A stretch of DNA of 64,000 bases from Novosphingobium fuchskuhlense (GTDB lineage: Bacteria; Pseudomonadota; Alphaproteobacteria; Sphingomonadales; Sphingomonadaceae), in NCBI RefSeq assembly GCF_001519075.1, contig NZ_KQ954244.1, positions 1,319,934 through 1,383,933 of the forward strand, in the 5' to 3' direction. A model generated the notes under the pieces. The model had not been told where the DNA came from and ran no database searches. It was given only the letters and a program-made list of their open reading frames with translations. The translations under genes were made by a program, and so were the position numbers. Position 1 is the stretch's first letter; the number at the start of each line of letters is the position of its first letter. Positions 32,816 to 42,237 of this stretch are shown here, piece by piece.

Positions 32816-33080
32816 CGGGCGCACGCGCCTTGATCGCCAGCGCGTGGACACGCTGTCCCGGAATGTCACCCAGCGCCTGATTGACCATGCGCTGGCGCAT
32901 CACACGCGAAACGCCGGCGAACGCGGCGCTCGTGATCTCCACGGTGAAGTGCGATTCGCCCGATCCGTCATCGCCCATATGGCCGCTGTGGCTGGCACTG
33001 TCGTTGATCACGGCAAGCTGTTCGGGGGCGAACGCCGCGGTGAGGAGCTGGGTGATTTCTTGGGCAAGGGGTCCGGTCAT
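32808..33080 (-). CDS. BolA family protein
   Basis: 90 residues from ATG 33080. 'INDSASHSGH' is the BolA β-loop with Ser/His, then 'ESHFTVEITSAAFAGVSRVM' and 'RQRMVNQALGDI' (conserved R-Q-R-x-V-x-x-x-L) and the C-terminal 'VHALAIKARAP'. BolA proteins bind [2Fe-2S] clusters together with monothiol glutaredoxins and affect iron homeostasis and the cell envelope. It heads the five-gene leftward operon and is divergent from the J-domain gene. Confidence 0.93.
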   Translation of the reverse strand: MTGPLAQEITQLLTAAFAPEQLAVINDSASHSGHMGDDGSGESHFTVEITSAAFAGVSRVMRQRMVNQALGDIPGQRVHALAIKARAPGE

Positions 33081-33121
33081 GGCTTCCATCTTGGCCCATC
33101 CATTGCCATGTGAAAAGCCGA

Positions 33122-33727
33122 ATGAGACAGGCCAACAACCATAGCCGCTTTCATGGCCGGGTGCAGGGTACCGGGCAGGTCTGCGCCGCACCGGGCTGCA
33201 ACGAGCCGGGCGAATTTCGTGCGCCCGGTGCGCGTGCGCCGGGTTTCGACGGGCCGGGCGATTACCGCTGGATGTGCCTTGAGCACGTGCGCGCGTTCAA
33301 TGCCGGCTATGATTTCTTTGCCGGGATGACGCCCGAGGAAATCATGGCGGCACAGTCTCCGCTCGCCGGATGGGCGGCGGAAACCCGCGCCTTCCGCCCG
33401 ACTGCCGGGATCGATCAGGCCCCGCGCTGGAACGATTTCGCCGATCCGCTCGATGCCATCGCACAGCGCGCCCGGGCACGGCGCGAGGATGCGCTCCACC
33501 GGCAGGAAGCGGCGCGGCGGGGCATCGGGCCTGAGGAGCGCAAGGCCTACGATGTCATGGGCCTCGGCTTCGATGCCGATCGGAAGGCGCTGCGCACGCG
33601 CTATTCCGAGCTGCTCCGCCGCTTCCACCCGGACAGGAACGGCGGCGACCGCGCCTACGAAGGCCGCCTCCAGGCGGTGATCGACGCCTACAACCTGCTG
33701 CGCAAGGCGCCCGCCTTCAACGCCTGA
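33122..33727 (+). CDS. J-domain (DnaJ-like) protein
   Basis: 201 residues from ATG 33122 (GTG 33110 is also in frame). The N-terminal half has a Cys pair region 'VCAAPGCNEPGEFRAPG' and 'YRWMCLEHVRAFNAGYDFF', a possible small zinc-binding module. The C-terminal ~65 residues are a J-domain: 'AYDVMGLGFDADRKALRTRY', then 'LLRRFHPDRNGGD' with the HPD motif that stimulates DnaK ATPase. In many Alphaproteobacteria this gene stands next to bolA and cobS; here bolA is adjacent but cobS is ~17 kb away. The stop codon lies within the first unit of a tandem repeat. Confidence 0.88.
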   Translation: MRQANNHSRFHGRVQGTGQVCAAPGCNEPGEFRAPGARAPGFDGPGDYRWMCLEHVRAFNAGYDFFAGMTPEEIMAAQSPLAGWAAETRAFRPTAGIDQAPRWNDFADPLDAIAQRARARREDALHRQEAARRGIGPEERKAYDVMGLGFDADRKALRTRYSELLRRFHPDRNGGDRAYEGRLQAVIDAYNLLRKAPAFNA

Positions 33728-33805
33728 TACTGGGCCTGATACTGGGTCTGAACTTGGGCCTGAATTGGGGCCTGAATTGGGGCCTGAATTGGGGCCTGAC
33801 GCTGG
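33723..33805. repeat. Tandem repeat, seven 12-bp units (consensus CCTGAATTGGGG)
   Basis: Units start at 33723, 33735, 33747, 33759, 33771, 33783 and 33795. The first two read CCTGATACTGGG, the middle three are identical CCTGAATTGGGG, and the last is diverged. The stop codon of the J-domain gene is the TGA of the first unit. The array ends 54 bp before the next start codon. Confidence 0.9.
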
Positions 33806-33859
33806 ACAAGTCCCCCGTCCGGCGCAAAGCTGCGCAATCGGATATTGGGGGCACGAGCC

Positions 33860-35854
33860 ATGGAACGCGAAGACCTGCAACTGGGTATGGATCGGGCAAT
33901 CAGCCGGCGCGATTTCGTGAACGGGGTTGCCGCCAGCGCGCTGGCGGGCGGGCTCCCGGCCGAGGCTTTGGCGGCTGCCGGGCGCGCTCAGGCGGTGGTC
34001 ACGCCCGAGATCGACCCCAATCCCTATCCGCCTGCGCGGCAGGGCATGCGCGGCTCGCATGCCGGCACGTTCGAGGCGGCGCACATGCTGCGCGACGGGA
34101 CGCTGAAGCTCGCGGACGCCGAGGACAGCGGGGAGGTCTATGACCTGATCGTGGTCGGTGGCGGGCTTTCGGGCCTTTCCGCCGCGCACTTCTTCCACAA
34201 GCGCGTGGGGCCGGGTGCCAAGGTGCTGGTGCTCGACAATCACGACGATTTCGGCGGCCATGCCAAGCGCAACGAATTCCGCGTGAACGGCAAGCTGCTC
34301 CTCTGCAACGGCGGCACGCTCAACATCGAAAGCCCCTCGCGCTACGACAAGTGGTCGCGCGTGCTGCTCGACGATATCGGCGTGGATATCGCGCGCTACG
34401 AGCGGGACAACACGATCAACGCCGGGCTCTACAAGTCGCTGGGCATGGGACACGGCATGGTCTTCGATGCCGAGACGTTTGGCGGCAAGGATGTGGTGCT
34501 GGCGATGGGCGGCAGCTGGCGCGGCGGGCCGATCGAGCTCGACAAGCTGGCCAACGCCCCGCTCTCGCCAAAGGCGCGCGCCGATCTTGCGCGGCTTCTG
34601 GCCAATACCCAGCCAGATTATCTCCCGGGCCTTGATCAGGCGGCGAAGAAGGACTGGCTCGCGCGCCATTCCTACAAGGCGTTCCTTACGGAAAAAGTGG
34701 GCGTCGATTCCCAAGTTTACTGGCTGTTCCAGGATATCGGCAAGGCGAGCTTCTGCGTCGGTGGCGATGCGGTGCCGGCGCTGTTCGCCTGGGTGCAGGG
34801 CTATCCCGGCTTTTCCGGCATGAACCTGGGCGACGTGCCCGCCGATCTCTTCGCCGATCTCCCCGGCGGGCAGCACGGCCGCCAGCGCGAGGGCGACAAG
34901 TCGATCCACTTCCCCGATGGCAACGCCACGCTGGCGCGGCTGCTGGTTTCCAGACTGGTGCCCGAGGCGACCGCAGGCCGCACGCAGGAAGACATGGGCA
35001 CCGCGGTGATCGACTACGCCGCGCTCGACCGGCCCGGCGCGTCCACCCGAATCCGCCTGTCAAGCGTGGTCCTCAATGTGGCGCACAAGGGCGATCCGGC
35101 CAGCGCGGGCGAAGTCGCGGTGCACTATGCCAAGGCGGGCAGGCTCGTCGCGGTGCGCGGGCGTGCCGTGATCATGGCCTGCTGGAACATGGCGATCCCC
35201 TACCTGATGCCCGAACTGCCCGCCGCGCAGAAAGAAGCGCTGGCCTATGGGGTGAAGGGCCCGATGGTCTACACCAGCGTCGCCGTGACGAACTGGCGGC
35301 CCTTCGTGAAGCTGGGCGCGGCCAACTTCCACTGCCCGACGATGTTCCATCAGGAAGTCGGCCTTACCGAAGCCGTCAGCCTCGGGGACTTGAAGCACCC
35401 GCAGAGTCCGGACGAGCCGGTGGTGCTCCACCTCGTCAAATACATGAACAAGCCTGGCCTGCCGCGCCGCGACCAGCACCGGGTCGGCCGCGCCGAACTC
35501 CTCGCGATGAGCTTCGACACTTTCGAGCGTGAAACGCGGCGGCAATTGCAGCGCATGTTGGGCGGCGCAGGCTTCGACGCGGCGCGCGACATTGCCGGGA
35601 TCACCGTCAACCGCTGGGGCCACGGCTATGCCTATACCTACAACTCGATCTACGATCCGGTCGAGTGGGTCTACAGCGAGAGCCCCAACCGCCCCTGCGT
35701 GATCGGCCGACAGCCCTTCGGTCTTGTCAGTATCGCCAACAGCGATGCGGCGGCCAGCCCGCACACCGATGCCGCGATCCAGGAAGCCCACCGGGCGGTG
35801 CAGGAAGTGATCGAGCGGCGGACCTATCCGTTCGTACCGCGGCGGACGGCGTGA
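33860..35854 (+). CDS. Tat-exported FAD-dependent oxidoreductase, spermidine-dehydrogenase-like
   Basis: 664 residues. Twin-arginine signal 'ISRRDFVNGVAASALAGG' comes first, then FAD Rossmann 'YDLIVVGGGLSGLSAAHFF' (~97-115) and 'VLVLDNHDDFGGHAKRNEF' as in NAD(P)-binding amine oxidases. The C-terminal FAD contact is 'RFGLVSIANSDAAASP'-like at 'QPFGLVSIANSDA'. Similar proteins are annotated as spermidine dehydrogenase (SpdH) relatives; a polyamine substrate is not certain. FAD-loaded protein would be folded before export by Tat to the periplasm. Start ATG 33860 chosen for the Tat signal. Confidence 0.85.
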   Translation: MEREDLQLGMDRAISRRDFVNGVAASALAGGLPAEALAAAGRAQAVVTPEIDPNPYPPARQGMRGSHAGTFEAAHMLRDGTLKLADAEDSGEVYDLIVVGGGLSGLSAAHFFHKRVGPGAKVLVLDNHDDFGGHAKRNEFRVNGKLLLCNGGTLNIESPSRYDKWSRVLLDDIGVDIARYERDNTINAGLYKSLGMGHGMVFDAETFGGKDVVLAMGGSWRGGPIELDKLANAPLSPKARADLARLLANTQPDYLPGLDQAAKKDWLARHSYKAFLTEKVGVDSQVYWLFQDIGKASFCVGGDAVPALFAWVQGYPGFSGMNLGDVPADLFADLPGGQHGRQREGDKSIHFPDGNATLARLLVSRLVPEATAGRTQEDMGTAVIDYAALDRPGASTRIRLSSVVLNVAHKGDPASAGEVAVHYAKAGRLVAVRGRAVIMACWNMAIPYLMPELPAAQKEALAYGVKGPMVYTSVAVTNWRPFVKLGAANFHCPTMFHQEVGLTEAVSLGDLKHPQSPDEPVVLHLVKYMNKPGLPRRDQHRVGRAELLAMSFDTFERETRRQLQRMLGGAGFDAARDIAGITVNRWGHGYAYTYNSIYDPVEWVYSESPNRPCVIGRQPFGLVSIANSDAAASPHTDAAIQEAHRAVQEVIERRTYPFVPRRTA

Positions 35855-35882
35855 GCTGCCACTCCGCCGCATGTCAATACGT

Positions 35883-35909
35883 GTCACCCTGAAACAAGTT
35901 CGGGGTGAC
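35883..35909. terminator. Short inverted repeat between convergent genes
   Basis: GTCACCC and GGGTGAC arms around a 13-nt loop containing CTGAAACAAGTTCG-like sequence. This resembles a decayed REP element (GTCACCCTGAA...). It lies between the convergent FAD oxidoreductase and hypothetical genes. Confidence 0.45.
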
Positions 35910-35931
35910 GGCAAACCGGCTGGTAGGTCCC

Positions 35932-36381
35932 TCAGTCCGCGATGGCCGCCAGATCCGGCTCGATCCACATGCGCCGGGCTTCCACGCTGAACAGGCGTTC
36001 CTTCGAATAGAAGCACAGCGGCCAGCTTCGGTCGCCGATCTCGCTTTCCAGCAGCGCGTTGACGGCGCCGACCAGCGAGGTCCCTTCAGGCAGGGTCCCA
36101 GCAAAGGCGCGCGCGCCTTTGATATAGAGCTGGGTCAACGTTTCGTGATAGCCGCCACTGTCCGTATTCTCGGTGCCAACCGACTGATTGTAGGCGCTGA
36201 TCGTGCCTGGCATGTCGCGCTCGGGCACGAAGTCCGGCCGTTCGCGCAGCAGCCAGAGACACGCGGCGAGATGGGCCTCGTGCGTCCACTCCGCCTTGGG
36301 CAGGCTGCGCGCGAGGAGGCCCTCGCCCACATGGCGCACCGCCGCATCATCGGCAAACATTCGGATCGGATGCGCGGCCAT
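35932..36381 (-). CDS. Conserved hypothetical protein (helical, His/Glu-containing)
   Basis: 149 residues from ATG 36381. No signal peptide or membrane segment. Noticeable stretches are 'KAEWTHEAHLAACLWLLRER', 'GTISAYNQSVGTENTDSGGY' followed by 'HETLTQLYIKGARAFA', and 'WPLCFYSKERLFSVEARRMW'. The H-E-x-H and G-Y-H-E-T patterns could be metal or catalytic sites, but I do not recognise the family. It is a small soluble single-domain protein downstream of pckA, separated from it by a terminator, so it has its own promoter. Confidence 0.72.
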   Translation of the reverse strand: MAAHPIRMFADDAAVRHVGEGLLARSLPKAEWTHEAHLAACLWLLRERPDFVPERDMPGTISAYNQSVGTENTDSGGYHETLTQLYIKGARAFAGTLPEGTSLVGAVNALLESEIGDRSWPLCFYSKERLFSVEARRMWIEPDLAAIAD

Positions 36382-36399
36382 GGTCAGTCCTTGAAGCAC

Positions 36400-36432
36400 A
36401 AAAAAAGAGGCCTCGCACAGGGCGAGGCCTCT
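36400..36432 (-). terminator. Intrinsic terminator of pckA
   Basis: An 11-bp perfect stem AGAGGCCTCGC / GCGAGGCCTCT with a 5-nt loop, followed in the minus-strand direction by a run of seven T. It is a textbook Rho-independent terminator ~30 bp after the pckA stop codon. Confidence 0.9.
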
Positions 36433-36461
36433 TGCCAGACAGAGATTGTCGTCTTCTTGGC

Positions 36462-38066
36462 TTATGCCGCGATCGGCGCCGCGTTTCGCACGCTCTCGTC
36501 GACGTGGTCGGCGAACTGCGCGAAGTTGTCGATGAACTTGCGCACCAGTTCCCCGGCTGTGCGGTCATAGGCTTCCGGATCGGCCCAGGCACCGCGCGGA
36601 TCGAGCAGCGCGGTATCGACACCCGGCACGGCCACCGGCACTTCAAAGCCGAAGTTGGGATCGATGCGGAAATCGGCGCTGTTGAGGCTGCCGTCGAGCG
36701 CGGCGTTGAGCAGCGCGCGGGTCGCCTTGATCGGCATGCGCTTGATACCGGGCATCGTGGCGAGACCGCCCGACCAGCCGGTGTTGACCAGCCAGCACTT
36801 CACCCCGCCCTTGGCGATGCGCTCCTTGAGGAGGTTGCCGTAGATCGAGGGGTGGCGCGGCATGAACGGCGCGCCGAAGCAGGTGGAGAAGGTGGCCTCA
36901 GGCTCGGTCACGCCGATTTCGGTGCCGGCCACGCGCGCGGTGTAGCCCGAAAGGAAGTGATACATCGCCTGATCGGGCGTGAGCCGCGCGATCGGGGGCA
37001 GCACGCCATAAGCATCCGCCGTCAGGAAGATGATGTTCGACGGCACGGGGCCGAGGTTCTTCTCGCTCGTGTTCGGGATGAAATCGATCGGGTAGGAACC
37101 ACGACTGTTTTCGGCCAGCGAGGCATCGTCGAGATCGATGGTGCGGGTTTCGGGATCGATCACCACGTTCTCGAGGATCGTGCCGAACCGCTTGGTCGTC
37201 GCGAAGATTTCGGGCTCCGCTTCGGCCGAAAGGCGGATCATCTTGGCGTAGCAGCCGCCTTCGAAGTTGAACACCGCGGTATCGGACCAGCCGTGCTCGT
37301 CATCGCCGATCAGCGTGCGGCTGGCATCGGCCGAAAGCGTCGTCTTGCCGGTGCCCGAAAGACCGAAGAACACCGCCGTGGTGCCGTCCGCGCCGATGTT
37401 GGCCGAGCAGTGCATCGGCATAACGCCCTGCACCGGCAGCAGATAGTTGAGGATGCCGAAGACCGACTTCTTCATTTCGCCAGCATAGGCGGTGCCGCCG
37501 ATGAGGATCAGCTTCTCGGTGAAGTTGACCGCGATCACCGTCTCGCTGCGGCAGCCGTGGCGTGCGGGATCGGCGCGGAAGCCGGGGATGTCGATGATCG
37601 TGTATTCAGGGGCGAAGGCAGCAAGTTCCTCGGCCGTCGGGCGGACCAGCAGGGTGCGGATGAACTGCGAGTGCCAGGCGTACTGGGTGATCACGCGCAC
37701 CGAGACGCGATATTCCGGCTGCGAGCCGCCGAACAGGTCTGCCACATAGGCCTTGTCGAGCCCGCCCAGCGCGGCGAGGAAATCCGCCTTCAGCGTGGCG
37801 AACTGCTCGGGGGTCATGCTGACGTTCGTCTTGCCCCACCAGATCGTGTTCTCGGTCTCGGCATCGCGGACGAAGAACTTGTCCTTGGCGCTGCGGCCGG
37901 TGTGCTTGCCGGTGGCGACGACGAAGGGGCCGTCCGCCGAAAGCACGCCCTCGCCATTGCGGATCGCATGTTCCACCAGCGGCGCGGTGCCCAGGTTGGC
38001 AAAGATCTGCGCAGGCTCGGGAAGGCCCTGCTGAGCGAGAGTAACGTTCAATGTGGTATCAGACAC
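36462..38066 (-). CDS. pckA: Phosphoenolpyruvate carboxykinase (ATP)
   Basis: 534 residues from GTG 38066, preceded by GGGAGA. '[13 protein letters not shown]' (PEPCK N-terminal), '[20 protein letters not shown]' (R/K-rich substrate loop), P-loop '[13 protein letters not shown]' and '[10 protein letters not shown]' (metal-binding D-D) are all present. It converts oxaloacetate + ATP to PEP in gluconeogenesis. It is divergent from chvI, the response regulator known to control pckA in several Alphaproteobacteria, with ~190 bp between starts. Confidence 0.96.
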   Translation of the reverse strand: MSDTTLNVTLAQQGLPEPAQIFANLGTAPLVEHAIRNGEGVLSADGPFVVATGKHTGRSAKDKFFVRDAETENTIWWGKTNVSMTPEQFATLKADFLAALGGLDKAYVADLFGGSQPEYRVSVRVITQYAWHSQFIRTLLVRPTAEELAAFAPEYTIIDIPGFRADPARHGCRSETVIAVNFTEKLILIGGTAYAGEMKKSVFGILNYLLPVQGVMPMHCSANIGADGTTAVFFGLSGTGKTTLSADASRTLIGDDEHGWSDTAVFNFEGGCYAKMIRLSAEAEPEIFATTKRFGTILENVVIDPETRTIDLDDASLAENSRGSYPIDFIPNTSEKNLGPVPSNIIFLTADAYGVLPPIARLTPDQAMYHFLSGYTARVAGTEIGVTEPEATFSTCFGAPFMPRHPSIYGNLLKERIAKGGVKCWLVNTGWSGGLATMPGIKRMPIKATRALLNAALDGSLNSADFRIDPNFGFEVPVAVPGVDTALLDPRGAWADPEAYDRTAGELVRKFIDNFAQFADHVDESVRNAAPIAA

Positions 38067-38259
38067 AATCGGTCTCCCATGGCGGGCCAGCCGGTTGCCC
38101 GGGCCGGTTGGGGCTCCGGGCGAGGCCTGTCCCCGCGTTGCAATCACACCCAGAATGCTCTCGTTCGCCGGCGAATCCGTCACGTTACCGCATACGAATG
38201 CGCTGAGTCCGTTCTGGCGCATAGTCACCTCGCCATGCTGCGTCAAATGCTGTGCGGCA
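38067..38259. promoter_or_regulatory. Divergent pckA/chvI control region
   Basis: 193 bp holding the promoters of pckA (leftward) and chvI (rightward). I see no clear palindrome. Binding of ChvI to pckA-proximal DNA is known in relatives and is inferred here. Confidence 0.4.
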
Positions 38260-39186
38260 ATGAAGAATTTTGCGCAGCAAGTTGCACCGCGTACAACTGC
38301 CCGATTATCCGAGGCCAATAGTCCGCGCGGTTGCCAGCGCCGCGCCGAGCCGGTAATCGACAAGGCCCCTGATCCGCCGCCAGCCCCACCGGAAACCGCC
38401 CTGTCCGACGCTTCGCAATCTCCGGTTCCCGCCCCGCGCTCACCGGCGCGTGACCGCGACGATCCTCGTGTGGTCGCACTGGTCGATGATGATCGCAACA
38501 TCCTCACCACCGTGTCCATCGCGCTGCAGGCAGAAGGCTTTGCCACGCGTCTTTACTACGACGGCGCCGCCGCGCTGAAGGCATTGCTCGAAAACCCGCC
38601 GGACCTTGCCGTCTGCGATATCAAGATGCCCCGCATGGATGGGCTCGAACTGCTCCAGCGTCTGCGCGAGAAAAGCCAGCTGCCGATCATCTTCCTCACC
38701 AGCAAGGATGCCGAGGCGGACGAAGCGCTGGGCCTTGCGATGGGGGCGGACGACTACATCGCCAAGCCTTTCAGCCAGCGCCTGCTGATCGCGCGCATCC
38801 GGGCGATCCTGCGCCGGTCCGAACTGGTCAAGGCCGACAGCGCCGATCCCGCCGAAGCGCGCGCGGACGGCCAGCCGCTGCCTGAGCCGATCCGTCGCGG
38901 CCGCCTGCAGATGGATCCCGCGCGCCACACCGTGACGTGGGACGGCGCGCCCGTCTCGCTCACCGTCACCGAGTTCCTCATCCTCGAGGCGCTCGCGCTG
39001 CGGCCGGGCGTGGTCAAGACGCGCAACCAGCTCATGGATGCGGCCTATCACGACGATGTCTTCGTCGACGATCGCACCATCGACAGCCACATCAAGCGGC
39101 TGCGGCGCAAATTCCGCGCGGCGGACACCGAATTCGCCGCCATCGAGACGCTCTATGGCGCCGGATACAGCTTCACCGATTCCTGA
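38260..39186 (+). CDS. chvI: ChvI-type OmpR-family response regulator
   Basis: 308 residues from ATG 38260. The first ~70 residues are Pro/Ala/Arg-rich and unlike the family, and the receiver domain begins '[20 protein letters not shown]'. A GTG at 38470 would give the usual ~238 residues, so the start is uncertain. Phospho-acceptor Asp is in '[13 protein letters not shown]', Thr in 'IIFLTSKD', Lys in '[10 protein letters not shown]'. The winged-helix DNA-binding domain follows ('[20 protein letters not shown]' ... '[14 protein letters not shown]'). ChvG/ChvI senses acid and envelope stress in Alphaproteobacteria. Overlaps the chvG start. Confidence 0.92.
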   Translation: MKNFAQQVAPRTTARLSEANSPRGCQRRAEPVIDKAPDPPPAPPETALSDASQSPVPAPRSPARDRDDPRVVALVDDDRNILTTVSIALQAEGFATRLYYDGAAALKALLENPPDLAVCDIKMPRMDGLELLQRLREKSQLPIIFLTSKDAEADEALGLAMGADDYIAKPFSQRLLIARIRAILRRSELVKADSADPAEARADGQPLPEPIRRGRLQMDPARHTVTWDGAPVSLTVTEFLILEALALRPGVVKTRNQLMDAAYHDDVFVDDRTIDSHIKRLRRKFRAADTEFAAIETLYGAGYSFTDS

Positions 39187-40771
39187 CCCTGCGCGCGAGC
39201 GGGCACCCGGGCCTCTCCGCGCGGGCCAGCGTCGCCGCTCGTGGCGCGTGCGCGGCGTTTCGCTCACCTCGCGCATCCTCGCGGTCAACGTCATTGCACT
39301 CGCCCTGCTGGCCGGCTCGTTCTTCTACCTCGACAGTTACCGCAAGCAGCTTCTCGCCGAACGCTTCAAGCTGGCGCGCGCCGAGGCGGAAATCGCGGCC
39401 ATCGCGCTTACGGAGGCGCGGCCGGCCGAGGCCCGCGAAGTCCTCGCCGACATCGGCACCGCCCAGAAGCTGCGCCTCACGCTCTACGATGCCAGGGGCG
39501 GGCTCATTGCCGACAGTTTCCGCCTCGCCCCTCCGCCCTTCGCCTTCGCCGATCCGGAGCGGGAGGCCTGGTTCACCAGCGCCGCGCGTCTGCTGGATCG
39601 CGGCGTCGATTTCATCGTCGGCGCGCCGGCGATCGAGCGTTATCGCGAACCGCCCGAGCCCGGTGCGGCGAACTGGCCGGAGATCGCCCGCGCCCGCGCC
39701 GCGCAGGCCACCGAAGTCTACTTGCGCTACGCCCCCGATCGCACGCCGGTGATCACCGCCGCCACGCCCGTCGGCAGCAAGGGCGAAATGCTGCTCGCGC
39801 TGCGCAATGCCAAGGATGTCACCCAATCGGTGCGCGATGCGCGCCAGGCGCTGGGCATCATCATCGGTGTTGCCTTCATGCTGTCGATCCAGCTCTCGCT
39901 GTTCCTCGCGCGCACTATCGTCCAGCCGCTGCGCGCGTTGGTGCGGGCGGCGGTGCGGGTCCGGCTGGGGCGCGACCGGGCGGTTGTCGTCCCGCGACTG
40001 CCTGAACGCGGCGACGAGATCGGCCTCCTCGCCCGCGCCTTTTCGGATATGACCACCGCGCTCCGGCAGCGGATCGACGCGGTCGAAAGTTTTGCCGCCG
40101 ATGTTGCGCACGAACTCAAGAACCCGCTCGCCTCGCTGTCCAGCGCGCTCGAGACCATGGAGAAGGTGGGCGATCCCGATCTGCGCCAGCAACTGGCCGC
40201 CATCGCCGCGCACGATGTCCAGCGGATCGACCGCCTGATCACCGAGATCGCCGACGCCAGCCGGATCGACGCGCAATTGAGCCGCGCCACCTTTGCGCCG
40301 CTCGATCTGGCGCGGCTCGCCGGCGACGTCGTCGGCGCGCGCGGAATCCGGCCGGACCGCGAGGCCTGTCCCATCCGCCTTGTCCGCGGCGGCGGCACCG
40401 CCATGGTGCGCGGCGATGCGCTGCAGCTGGAGCGCGTGCTTGACAACCTGCTCGACAACGCGGTCTCGTTCTCGCCGCCCGGCGGGACGGTCGAAGTCGT
40501 CGTCTGGGGCAGCGAGGGGCGCGTGTTTCTCGCCGTGACCGACGATGGCCCGGGCGTCGCGCCGGCGGAGCGGGAGAAGGTCTTCGAACGCTTCCATTCG
40601 GTCCGTCCGGCCAGCGAGGCCTTCGGCGCGCACAGTGGCCTCGGCCTTGCCATCGCGCGCACGATTGCCGAGGCGCACGAAGGCACGCTGACCATCACCG
40701 ACCGCCCGGGCGGCGAACGCGGCGCGCAACTGGTGCTCGAACTGCCGATGGCCGGGGAAGACGAAGAGTGA
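39155..40771 (+). CDS. chvG: ChvG-type sensor histidine kinase
   Basis: 538 residues from ATG 39155 (32-bp overlap with chvI). First membrane helix at ~'[20 protein letters not shown]', a ~190-residue periplasmic sensor part, second helix '[20 protein letters not shown]', HAMP segment, then H-box '[20 protein letters not shown]', N-box '[20 protein letters not shown]', G1 '[12 protein letters not shown]' and G2 '[14 protein letters not shown]'. It autophosphorylates and passes phosphate to ChvI. In the periplasm its partner in relatives is the repressor ExoR; none is encoded here. Confidence 0.93.
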   Translation: MAPDTASPIPDPARERAPGPLRAGQRRRSWRVRGVSLTSRILAVNVIALALLAGSFFYLDSYRKQLLAERFKLARAEAEIAAIALTEARPAEAREVLADIGTAQKLRLTLYDARGGLIADSFRLAPPPFAFADPEREAWFTSAARLLDRGVDFIVGAPAIERYREPPEPGAANWPEIARARAAQATEVYLRYAPDRTPVITAATPVGSKGEMLLALRNAKDVTQSVRDARQALGIIIGVAFMLSIQLSLFLARTIVQPLRALVRAAVRVRLGRDRAVVVPRLPERGDEIGLLARAFSDMTTALRQRIDAVESFAADVAHELKNPLASLSSALETMEKVGDPDLRQQLAAIAAHDVQRIDRLITEIADASRIDAQLSRATFAPLDLARLAGDVVGARGIRPDREACPIRLVRGGGTAMVRGDALQLERVLDNLLDNAVSFSPPGGTVEVVVWGSEGRVFLAVTDDGPGVAPAEREKVFERFHSVRPASEAFGAHSGLGLAIARTIAEAHEGTLTITDRPGGERGAQLVLELPMAGEDEE

Positions 40772-41196
40772 GCCTGCCCTTCAAGCACCAGGCCACTTGC
40801 GTTGCCATCGAGGGCCGCGCGGTGCTGATCGAAGGCCCGCCGGGTTCGGGCAAATCCAGCCTCGCTCTGGCGCTTATCGATCGCGGCGCGGTGCTGGTCG
40901 GCGATGACGGGGTCACGCTGGAGCCGGATGGCACGCGGCTACTGGCCAGCCCGGTGCCGGCGACCGCGGGGCTTCTCGAAGTGCGCGGCCTTGGTCTGGT
41001 GCCCATGCCTGCCACGGCGGCCGTGCCCGTCGCGCTGGTCATCGTGCTGGACGCGGCGGCGCCGCGCTTTATCGAAGCGGCGGAGGCGGCCGGGCGCTGC
41101 GATGTCACGCTCCCTCTCGTCCGGCTCTGGCCCGGTAGCCCGGTCCTTGCGCTCCGGGCCGAACTCGCGCTGCGCACCTACGGCCTTGCGATCTGA
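40768..41196 (+). CDS. hprK: HPr kinase/phosphorylase, short alphaproteobacterial form
   Basis: 142 residues starting at GTG 40768 over the chvG stop. Walker A 'IEGPPGSGKSSLALALIDRG' and 'LVGDDGVTLE' (catalytic Asp region) are the HprK C-terminal kinase core; the ~130-residue N-terminal domain of Firmicute HprK is absent, as is usual in Alphaproteobacteria. It phosphorylates a serine of HPr (encoded at 42823), tying the PTS relay to the ChvGI module. Confidence 0.92.
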   Translation: MSLPFKHQATCVAIEGRAVLIEGPPGSGKSSLALALIDRGAVLVGDDGVTLEPDGTRLLASPVPATAGLLEVRGLGLVPMPATAAVPVALVIVLDAAAPRFIEAAEAAGRCDVTLPLVRLWPGSPVLALRAELALRTYGLAI

Positions 41197-41201
41197 GGTC
41201 G

Positions 41202-41240
41202 GCTGTTCCTTGGCGAAACCCTGCTGTTCCTTGGCGAAAC
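41202..41240. repeat. 18-bp direct repeat in the hprK-rapZ gap
   Basis: GCTGTTCCTTGGCGAAAC occurs twice (41202-41219 and 41223-41240), 21 bp apart. It looks like a short tandem duplication, or a paired binding site two helical turns apart, in front of rapZ. Confidence 0.75.
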
Positions 41241-41307
41241 ATTGCGCAGGGCGCACTTGCCCCCTTGCGGTCTTTTATTCGCCGCGGGATCGGCGCACAC
41301 CACGCGG

Positions 41308-42237
41308 ATGGTCGCCGAATCGGAAAACGAACCTGCGCCGCAGCGCATCCTGCTAGTCACCGGCGTGCTCGGCGCGGGCAAGACGACCGCGCTGCGCACG
41401 CTGGAGGACATGGGCTGGGAGGCTATCGACAACTTCCCGATCCGCCTGCTCGATCGCCTGCTGGAGACCGAGCCCGGCTCGGCCCAGCTCGACGCGGGCT
41501 CGCCGCTCGCGATCGGCTTCGATACTCGCACGCGCGGCTTTGATCCCACGCGGACGATCGAGCGGGTGAAGCGCCTCGCGGCGCGCTCCGATCTTGCCGT
41601 TACCACCCTGTTTCTCGATTGCGGCGGGGCGGAGCTTGAACGCCGCTACAACGAGACCCGCCGCCGCCACCCGATGAGCGAGGGCAAGCCCGCCGCGACC
41701 GGCATCGCGGCCGAGCGCGAACTGCTCGAGCCGCTGCGCCGCTGGGCGGATGTCGTCATTTCCACCACCGACTTCTCCACCAATGATCTGCAGCAGGCGA
41801 TTCGCGAACAGTTCAGCCGCCTCACACCGCAGCGCACCACGGTGACTATCTCGAGCTTCGGCTTTTCGCGCGGTACTCCGCCGCTGGCGGACCTGGTGTT
41901 CGACATGCGCTTTCTGGCCAACCCGCACTGGGACGATGCCTTGCGCCCGCAGACCGGACGCGACGCGCCCGTCGGCGACTATATCCGCCGAGATCCGGCA
42001 TTTGGCGAGGCTTTCGGACGGATCCGCGATCTTCTCCTGCTGCTGCTTCCGCGCTTCGAGGCGCAGGGCAAGGCCTATGTGAACATCGCCTTCGGCTGCA
42101 CCGGCGGGCGCCACCGTTCGGTGTTCATGGCCGAGCAGATCGCTTCTGCCTTGCGCGAGGCGGGATTTTCTCCCACATTGCTGCATCGCAACCTGGGGTC
42201 GCGCGCTGCCGATATGGTCGAAGGCGCGCAGACGTGA
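41308..42237 (+). CDS. rapZ: RNase adapter protein RapZ
   Basis: 309 residues from ATG 41308. Walker A 'LLVTGVLGAGKTTALRTLED', then 'GWEAIDNFPIRLLDRLL', 'DTRTRGFD' and the C-terminal RNA-binding 'NIAFGCTGGRHRSVFMAEQI'. In E. coli RapZ directs RNase E to the small RNA GlmZ and controls glucosamine-6-phosphate synthesis. In Alphaproteobacteria its gene stands between hprK and the EIIA gene, as here, but the RNA target is unknown. Confidence 0.93.
   Translation: MVAESENEPAPQRILLVTGVLGAGKTTALRTLEDMGWEAIDNFPIRLLDRLLETEPGSAQLDAGSPLAIGFDTRTRGFDPTRTIERVKRLAARSDLAVTTLFLDCGGAELERRYNETRRRHPMSEGKPAATGIAAERELLEPLRRWADVVISTTDFSTNDLQQAIREQFSRLTPQRTTVTISSFGFSRGTPPLADLVFDMRFLANPHWDDALRPQTGRDAPVGDYIRRDPAFGEAFGRIRDLLLLLLPRFEAQGKAYVNIAFGCTGGRHRSVFMAEQIASALREAGFSPTLLHRNLGSRAADMVEGAQT

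Noticed and set aside
33723..33805. CRISPR array
   Set aside because: Units are 12 bp, contiguous and without spacers, so this is a simple tandem repeat. No cas genes are in the window.
33077..34909. 610-codon minus-strand frame across the J-domain gene, the tandem repeat and the FAD gene
   Set aside because: The Pro-Asn-Ser-Gly repeats in it are just the 12-bp array read in another frame. Both flanking genes on the plus strand have strong domain motifs.
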